A DNA stretch of 64,000 bases, from NCBI RefSeq assembly GCF_023061285.1, contig NZ_JAKGAM010000015.1:1-64000 (forward strand), read 5' to 3'. Made by a program: the position numbers and the translations under genes. The DNA comes from Chromohalobacter nigrandesensis. GTDB lineage: Bacteria; Pseudomonadota; Gammaproteobacteria; Pseudomonadales; Halomonadaceae. The notes under the pieces are model-generated. The model saw nothing but the letters and a program-made list of their open reading frames with translations. It did not search any database and was not told the origin of the DNA. Shown here one piece after another: positions 58,753-64,000 of the stretch. Numbering within the stretch: the stretch's first letter is position 1; each line of letters opens with the position of its first letter.

Positions 58753-60564
58753 ATGCCCAGTTACCAGGCGCCGCTACGCGATTTTCGTTTCGTGATGGAC
58801 GAGGTTCTCGATTATCCCCGTCATTATGCCCAGTTGCCCCAGGCCGAGGAGATCACCCCGGATGTGGTAAGCGCGATTCTGGAAGAGGGCGCACGCTTCA
58901 CGCGCGAGGTGCTGCTGCCACTCAATCAGACCGGCGACGCGCAGGGCTGTCGACTCGAAGGTGGCGAAGTGCTGACACCTTCTGGTTTCAAGGAGGCCTA
59001 TGCCCAGTACGTGGAAGGTGGCTGGCCGAGTCTATCCGGTGATACGGCGTATCACGGTCAAGGATTGCCGACGTCGCTTGGCATGATGCTCTCGGAGATG
59101 GTGTGTTCCACCAATCTGGCATGGGGCATGTACCCGGGACTTTCCCAGGGCGCCGCCGATGCGCTTCGCCACCATGGCAGCGACGCGCAGAAAGCGCAGT
59201 ATCTGACCAAGCTCAACGATGGCACCTGGACAGGGTCCATGTGCTTGACTGAGCCCCAATGTGGCACCGACCTTGGGCTGATCAAGACCCGGGCGCATCC
59301 CGATGAGGCCGGTGGTTATCTCATCACCGGAACCAAGATCTTCATCTCCGCAGGCGAACATGACCTGGCCGAGAACATCGTGCACCTGGTGCTCGCCAAA
59401 CTGCCCGATGCCCCGGAAGGTACCAAGGGAATTTCTCTGTTCGTGGTACCCAAGTATCTGCCCGATGCCGAGGGCGAAATCGGTGAGCGCAATGCGGTGA
59501 GCTGCGGTGCCCTGGAGCACAAGATGGGGATTCACGGCAATGCCACTTGCGTGATGAACTTCGATGGTGCGCGCGGTTATCTCGTTGGCAAGCCTCACAA
59601 GGGGTTGGCCTGCATGTTCACCATGATGAACGTGGCACGCATCGGTGTCGGCATCCAGGGGCTGGGACTGATGGAGGTGAGCTTTCAGAATGCCTTGGCC
59701 TACGCTCGCGACCGCTTGCAGATGCGTGCATTGTCCGGCACACGAGAGGCGGACAAGCCCGCCGATTCAATCATTTCGCATCCCGATGTACGCCGCATGC
59801 TGCTGACCCAGAAGGCGTTTGCCGAAGGTGGTCGCATGCTGGTACTGCATGCCGCGCAACTCGCGGATCGCGTAGAATGCACGGCCGACGCCGCCGAGCG
59901 TGAAGCGGCCGAAACCGAGCTGGGCTTGCTGACGCCGATCGTCAAGGCGTTCTTGACCGAGGTGGGGTTCGAGGTCACCAATGAGGGCGTGCAAGTCTTC
60001 GGGGGGCATGGCTACATCCGCGAATGGGGCATGGAGCAGTACGTGCGGGATGCCCGCATCACGCGGCTTTACGAAGGCACTACGGGTATCCAGGCGCTGG
60101 ATCTATTGGGCCGCAAGGTGTTGATGAGCCAGGGTGAGGCTCTCAAACCCTTCACCAAGCAGATTCACAAGTTCTGCCAGGCCCATGAGGGCGATGACGC
60201 CATGGCGGAGTTCGTCACGCCTCTGGCGAAGCTCAACGCTGAATGGGGAGATCTGACCATGGCGGTGGGCATGAAGGCCATGCAGGATCGCGAAGAAGTG
60301 GGCGCCGCAAGCGTCGATTACCTGATGTATGCCGGCTATGTCACCCTGGCGTTTTTCTGGGCACGCGCGGCGCAATCGGCGCATCAGGCCTTGGCGAGCA
60401 ATCCCGACGATGCGGCGTTCTACCGCGCCAAGCTGGATACCGCTCGCTTCTATTATCAGCGTCTGTTGCCGCGTACCCGCGCGCATGCCGAGATGATACG
60501 CGCCGGTGGCGAAACGTTGATGGCCATGCAGGCTGAGGACTTCGGGCACGGTTTCGCCATTTGA
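58753..60564 (+). CDS. Acyl-CoA dehydrogenase (large form, DmdC-like)
   Basis: This 603-residue flavoprotein oxidises an acyl-CoA to the 2-enoyl-CoA. It has an N-terminal extension (FRFVMDEVLDYPRHY), the acyl-CoA dehydrogenase core with GSMCLTEPQCGTDLGLIKTRA and GGHGYIREWGMEQYVRDARIT, the catalytic glutamate in LYEGTTGIQALDL (about residue 440) and an extra C-terminal domain of about 130 residues. That architecture occurs in long-chain enzymes and in DmdC, the methylmercaptopropionyl-CoA dehydrogenase. Sequence alone cannot separate them. The PsrA-like operator upstream favours fatty-acid beta-oxidation. A terminator follows, so it is monocistronic. Confidence 0.93.
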   Translation: MPSYQAPLRDFRFVMDEVLDYPRHYAQLPQAEEITPDVVSAILEEGARFTREVLLPLNQTGDAQGCRLEGGEVLTPSGFKEAYAQYVEGGWPSLSGDTAYHGQGLPTSLGMMLSEMVCSTNLAWGMYPGLSQGAADALRHHGSDAQKAQYLTKLNDGTWTGSMCLTEPQCGTDLGLIKTRAHPDEAGGYLITGTKIFISAGEHDLAENIVHLVLAKLPDAPEGTKGISLFVVPKYLPDAEGEIGERNAVSCGALEHKMGIHGNATCVMNFDGARGYLVGKPHKGLACMFTMMNVARIGVGIQGLGLMEVSFQNALAYARDRLQMRALSGTREADKPADSIISHPDVRRMLLTQKAFAEGGRMLVLHAAQLADRVECTADAAEREAAETELGLLTPIVKAFLTEVGFEVTNEGVQVFGGHGYIREWGMEQYVRDARITRLYEGTTGIQALDLLGRKVLMSQGEALKPFTKQIHKFCQAHEGDDAMAEFVTPLAKLNAEWGDLTMAVGMKAMQDREEVGAASVDYLMYAGYVTLAFFWARAAQSAHQALASNPDDAAFYRAKLDTARFYYQRLLPRTRAHAEMIRAGGETLMAMQAEDFGHGFAI

Positions 60565-60599
60565 TCCTGTTGTCGGGCTCGTACACTTGAATGATGCTT

Positions 60600-60626
60600 G
60601 GCGGACCCGTTTGGGGGCCGCCTTTT
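60600..60626 (+). terminator. Rho-independent terminator of the acyl-CoA dehydrogenase gene
   Basis: A GGCGG-A-CCC stem pairs with GGG-G-CCGCC (60600-60608 with 60614-60622, one mismatch), followed by TTTT. Confidence 0.8.
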
Positions 60627-60724
60627 AGTCTCGTGTGGCGGTGTGTGGCGAGGCGTGGCGTTTGTGCAAGTAACACCTGCCAGGCAAAATAGGGCCTTGG
60701 TTTCGTCAAGGATGCGAACGCCCC

Positions 60725-61816
60725 ATGCCCCCTGGATATGATCCCGGTTCTCAGAACCTCCCTCTCAACTTGATGCTGACGCTGGCGTCTTTGGTGATCA
60801 TCGTCGGCGGCATGCAGGCCGGCGCCGACTTGCTGATCCCCATATTGCTGTCGCTTTTCATCGCCGTCATCTGTACGTCGCCGGTGCATTGGCTGCATGA
60901 GCGTGGCCTGGGTATGCGTTTGTCGGTATTGGTGACGTTGCTGATACTCGGTGTGATCATGACCCTTCTGGGTGCATTGCTCGGCAACAGCTTCGCAACC
61001 TTCATGGATGCCTTGCCCAAGCTTCAGGAGCAGCTACAAGAGTACTATCTGACCGTGCTGCGATGGCTGGCAGGGCAGGGGATCTCCATCGATCCCAAGG
61101 GTGTCTCCGAGCTTCTTGATGCCTCCCGGGCGACCGATTGGGTTCCCGTCTTCCTGGGCAGTGTGGGTAACCTGCTCTCGCAAAGTATTGTGATCATGCT
61201 GTTGGTGATCTTCATGCTGTTCGAGACATTGGAATTCCGCAACAAGGTCTCGCAAGCCTTGCTCAATCCGGCGCCGAGCCTCCAGCGTTTCACCGAGTTC
61301 AGTCGCAATCTCAAGCGTTACCTGGCCATCAAGACAGTTATCAGCCTGGTCACCGGGGCGCTGGTGTGGGCCTCATGCATGCTGATCGGTGTCGACTTCG
61401 CGCTGCTATGGGGCACCCTGGCGTTCTGTCTCAACTACATTCCCAATATCGGCTCGGCCTTGGCGGCCGTTCCTGCCGTGCTCTTGACCCTGGCGATGCC
61501 GGAAGGTGGGCCCTTCAAGGCGATGTTGCTGGCAGGCGCCTATCTGGCGATCAACTTCCTCATGGGCAATATCATCGAGCCTCGGATCATGGGGCGCACG
61601 ATGGGGCTTTCCACGTTGGTGGCATTCTTGTCGCTGGTGGTGTGGGGATGGATATTCGGGCCGGTGGGCATGTTGCTGTCGGTGCCGTTGACCATGACGC
61701 TCAAGATTGCCCTGGATAGTCATCCCGAAACGCGTTGGCTGGCGAGATTGCTGAGCCCTTCCGCGCGCGTGCAACGTCGTCGTGGCGAGATGAACCCGGA
61801 ACCGCCTCCCGATTAG
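60725..61816 (+). CDS. AI-2E family transporter (PerM-like)
   Basis: The 363-residue membrane protein has about seven to eight spans and the AI-2E/PerM landmarks: paired N-terminal spans around GGMQAGADLLIPILLSLFIA, a long soluble loop with the LPKLQEQLQEYYLTVLRWL coil, and the C-terminal FCLNYIPNIGSALAAVPAVLL and NFLMGNIIEPRIMGRTMGLS blocks. TqsA exports autoinducer-2 in E. coli. The broader family includes sodium/proton antiporters in halophiles, so the substrate is open. It is convergent with trxA. Confidence 0.88.
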   Translation: MPPGYDPGSQNLPLNLMLTLASLVIIVGGMQAGADLLIPILLSLFIAVICTSPVHWLHERGLGMRLSVLVTLLILGVIMTLLGALLGNSFATFMDALPKLQEQLQEYYLTVLRWLAGQGISIDPKGVSELLDASRATDWVPVFLGSVGNLLSQSIVIMLLVIFMLFETLEFRNKVSQALLNPAPSLQRFTEFSRNLKRYLAIKTVISLVTGALVWASCMLIGVDFALLWGTLAFCLNYIPNIGSALAAVPAVLLTLAMPEGGPFKAMLLAGAYLAINFLMGNIIEPRIMGRTMGLSTLVAFLSLVVWGWIFGPVGMLLSVPLTMTLKIALDSHPETRWLARLLSPSARVQRRRGEMNPEPPPD

Positions 61817-61841
61817 CCTGTGCTTCGACGATACCCGTAAC

Positions 61842-61873
61842 GACGATCGCCCCGCATGAGCGGGGCGATCGTC
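61842..61873. terminator. Hairpin between convergent perM-like gene and trxA
   Basis: A perfect 13-bp stem (61842-61854 with 61861-61873) with a 6-nt loop separates the two convergent genes. No T run follows on either strand. Confidence 0.65.
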
Positions 61874-61909
61874 GGTATGCTGCTCTTCTACGGCTTAACG
61901 CCGTGACGA

Positions 61910-62233
61910 TCAGGCGTTCTGATCGATGAACTGCGTCAGCTGTGATTTGGACTGTGCACCGACCAAGGAAGCCACCTTGGCGCCGGACTTGAACATCATC
62001 ACGGTGGGAACGCCACGCACGCCCTGTTCGGCGGCGATTTCCGGGGCGTCGTCGACGTTGATGCTGACGACCTTGAGACCGTCGGCCTTCTCGTCGGCGA
62101 CTTCATCGACCACGGGGGCCATCATCTTGCAAGGGCCGCACCACGGTGCCCAGAACTTGAGTAGTACGGGGTGTTCGGCGTTGACGACTTCCTGCTCGAA
62201 GTTAGCGGAGGTGACATCGACATTATGAGCCAT
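61910..62233 (-). CDS. trxA: Thioredoxin 1
   Basis: The 107-residue product is a classical thioredoxin, the general cytoplasmic protein disulfide reductant. The redox motif lies in VLLKFWAPWCGPCKMMAPV (cysteines about residues 32 and 35), and the cis-proline lies in VRGVPTVMMFKSG. The start at 62233 follows GGAGAG. A longer frame upstream is unrelated. It is divergent from cysB with 259 bp between starts. Reductase gene trxB, often near ftsK in relatives, is not in the window. Confidence 0.97.
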   Translation of the reverse strand: MAHNVDVTSANFEQEVVNAEHPVLLKFWAPWCGPCKMMAPVVDEVADEKADGLKVVSINVDDAPEIAAEQGVRGVPTVMMFKSGAKVASLVGAQSKSQLTQFIDQNA

Positions 62234-62450
62234 TACGAATCTCTCCAGTATTTCGTTGCGCTTTTGCGAGCGTAGATGAGGCGATGGTAGCCGCTGACCA
62301 TGGCCCTGGCAAATGCCCCATCGGTATGGCGACAATAGCATCAGCCTATCATGTCGGCGCTTTTTCACGCACCACCAAGGTGGGGTATTGCCAGGCTGCT
62401 GGCGCTCTTCTACTCTCGCTCCATATGCTTTAAAGTAATCACAAATTTAA

Positions 62451-63464
<1,014 letters not shown>

Positions 63465-63491
63465 GAGCCGAGAACGGCCCGGCAAACGAGA

Positions 63492-63523
63492 ATGCCGATG
63501 TCCCCTGGAGGTGGCATCGGCAT
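63492..63523. terminator. Hairpin between convergent cysB and cysH
   Basis: ATGCCGATG (63492-63500) is inverted as CATCGGCAT (63515-63523). It lies 28 bp after the cysB stop and 39 bp beyond the cysH stop, with only weak T runs. Confidence 0.5.
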
Positions 63524-63562
63524 GGCTGCGGAGCGTTGTTTTATTGCCCGGGACTAGCGTTT

Positions 63563-64000
63563 TTAGTGCTGCAGGTGTAGCCCGCACTCGCGCTTGTCTT
63601 CCACCTTGGTCGGGTCGAAGTAATCGAAGTTGTTGGGCAGATCATGCTTCTGAAGGTACTGATACATGTCCTTGGCGGTCCAGTGCAGCACGGGGGCGAC
63701 CTTGATCAAGCCATCCTGATTGATCGATACCGGCTGCATCTGGGCACGCTCGGCGGTGTCCTCGGCGCGTAGCGCGGTGAGCCAGACACGTGGGGCGGCC
63801 TCGCGTAGTGCCCGCTGGAACGGCTCGAGCTTGACTTCCTCGGTGAACGCCGCGTGGCGTGGATCGTCGATGGTCGGGAACTCGCCCTCGACGGCGTCGC
63901 GATGCGCGCGTGAGCGGCGCGGATGGTAGATCGTCAAGTTGAGGTTCAACTGGCGGCCGATCTCCTCGGCGAAGCGATAGGTGGCCTCGGTGTTGTAGCC
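63563..64000 (-). CDS. cysH: Phosphoadenosine phosphosulfate reductase, 3' part (runs off window)
   Basis: CysH reduces (phospho)adenylyl sulfate to sulfite. The window holds the last 145 codons, and the frame stays open to base 64000, starting in GYNTEATYRFAEEIGRQLNLN. The product shows PAPS-reductase features APRVWLTALRAEDTAERAQ, KVAPVLHWTAKDMYQYLQKH and the catalytic-cysteine tail KRECGLHLQH. The paired CC that binds the iron-sulfur cluster in APS reductases is not seen before EPFQRAL, which favours the cluster-free PAPS type. The CysB gene is its convergent neighbour. Confidence 0.9.
   Translation of the reverse strand, partial: GYNTEATYRFAEEIGRQLNLNLTIYHPRRSRAHRDAVEGEFPTIDDPRHAAFTEEVKLEPFQRALREAAPRVWLTALRAEDTAERAQMQPVSINQDGLIKVAPVLHWTAKDMYQYLQKHDLPNNFDYFDPTKVEDKRECGLHLQH

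Overview
The window is a 64 kb piece of a gammaproteobacterial chromosome, most likely from a halophilic member of the Halomonadaceae (Chromohalobacter/Halomonas-like). This rests on protein resemblance, a GC-rich third-position bias and a gene order that recalls Pseudomonas (purB-hflD-mnmA ... clpS-clpA-infA-bpt-aat ... ftsK-lolA); no database search was possible. About 60 protein genes are supported. No rRNA, tRNA, insertion sequence, prophage or CRISPR array was seen.

Layout. 1-9.5 kb: cold-shock protein, a doubled TM2 membrane protein, ExoD-like and LysE-like membrane proteins, lytic transglycosylase slt, a DUF1232 protein, htpG, a Bax-like glucosaminidase and selO. 9.5-15.1 kb: an AT-rich intergenic region with a long inverted repeat, a 24-codon leader ORF whose stop overlaps the pntA start, then pntAB, gpsA, sixA and a small monooxygenase-fold protein. 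15.2-24.8 kb: a self-contained hexarate (glucarate/galactarate) catabolic cluster made of kdgD, a tripartite tricarboxylate-type transporter (tctC-tctB-tctA), garD, gudD, a GntR/FCD regulator and a 2-oxoglutarate semialdehyde dehydrogenase, preceded by a promoter and a perfect 11+11 bp palindrome. 25-33.4 kb: ybiT (ABC-F), YgjV-like and AEC membrane proteins with an unlisted 36-residue single-span ORF, alpha/beta hydrolase, patatin, Smr protein, prmB and aroC. 33.4-33.7 kb: two gene relics, an internal phaC fragment and the first 30 codons of a class II aldolase. 33.7-39.4 kb: LysR regulator divergent from leuC-leuD-leuB-asd. 39.5-47.3 kb (minus strand): aceA, GNAT, roxA, a (TTCCAGC)10 tandem repeat, purB, hflD, mnmA, nudJ, rluE. 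47.5-56.6 kb: clpS-clpA, infA, bpt, aat, ftsK, lolA. 56.7-64 kb: thiamine-binding-like protein, argP/argO, an acyl-CoA dehydrogenase with a PsrA-like operator, perM-like transporter, trxA, cysB and the 3' part of cysH running off the window.

How the genes work together. The hexarate cluster can import an aldarate, dehydrate it (GarD, GudD), convert 5-dehydro-4-deoxyglucarate to 2-oxoglutarate semialdehyde (KdgD) and oxidise that to 2-oxoglutarate. The clpS-clpA-bpt-aat group brings together the tagging enzymes (Bpt, Aat), the adaptor (ClpS) and the unfoldase (ClpA) of the bacterial N-degron pathway. ArgP/ArgO form a regulator-exporter pair, and CysB/CysH belong to sulfate assimilation. Dyads of the form AAAC-N4-GTTT in front of both the acyl-CoA dehydrogenase and isocitrate lyase suggest shared fatty-acid-linked control.
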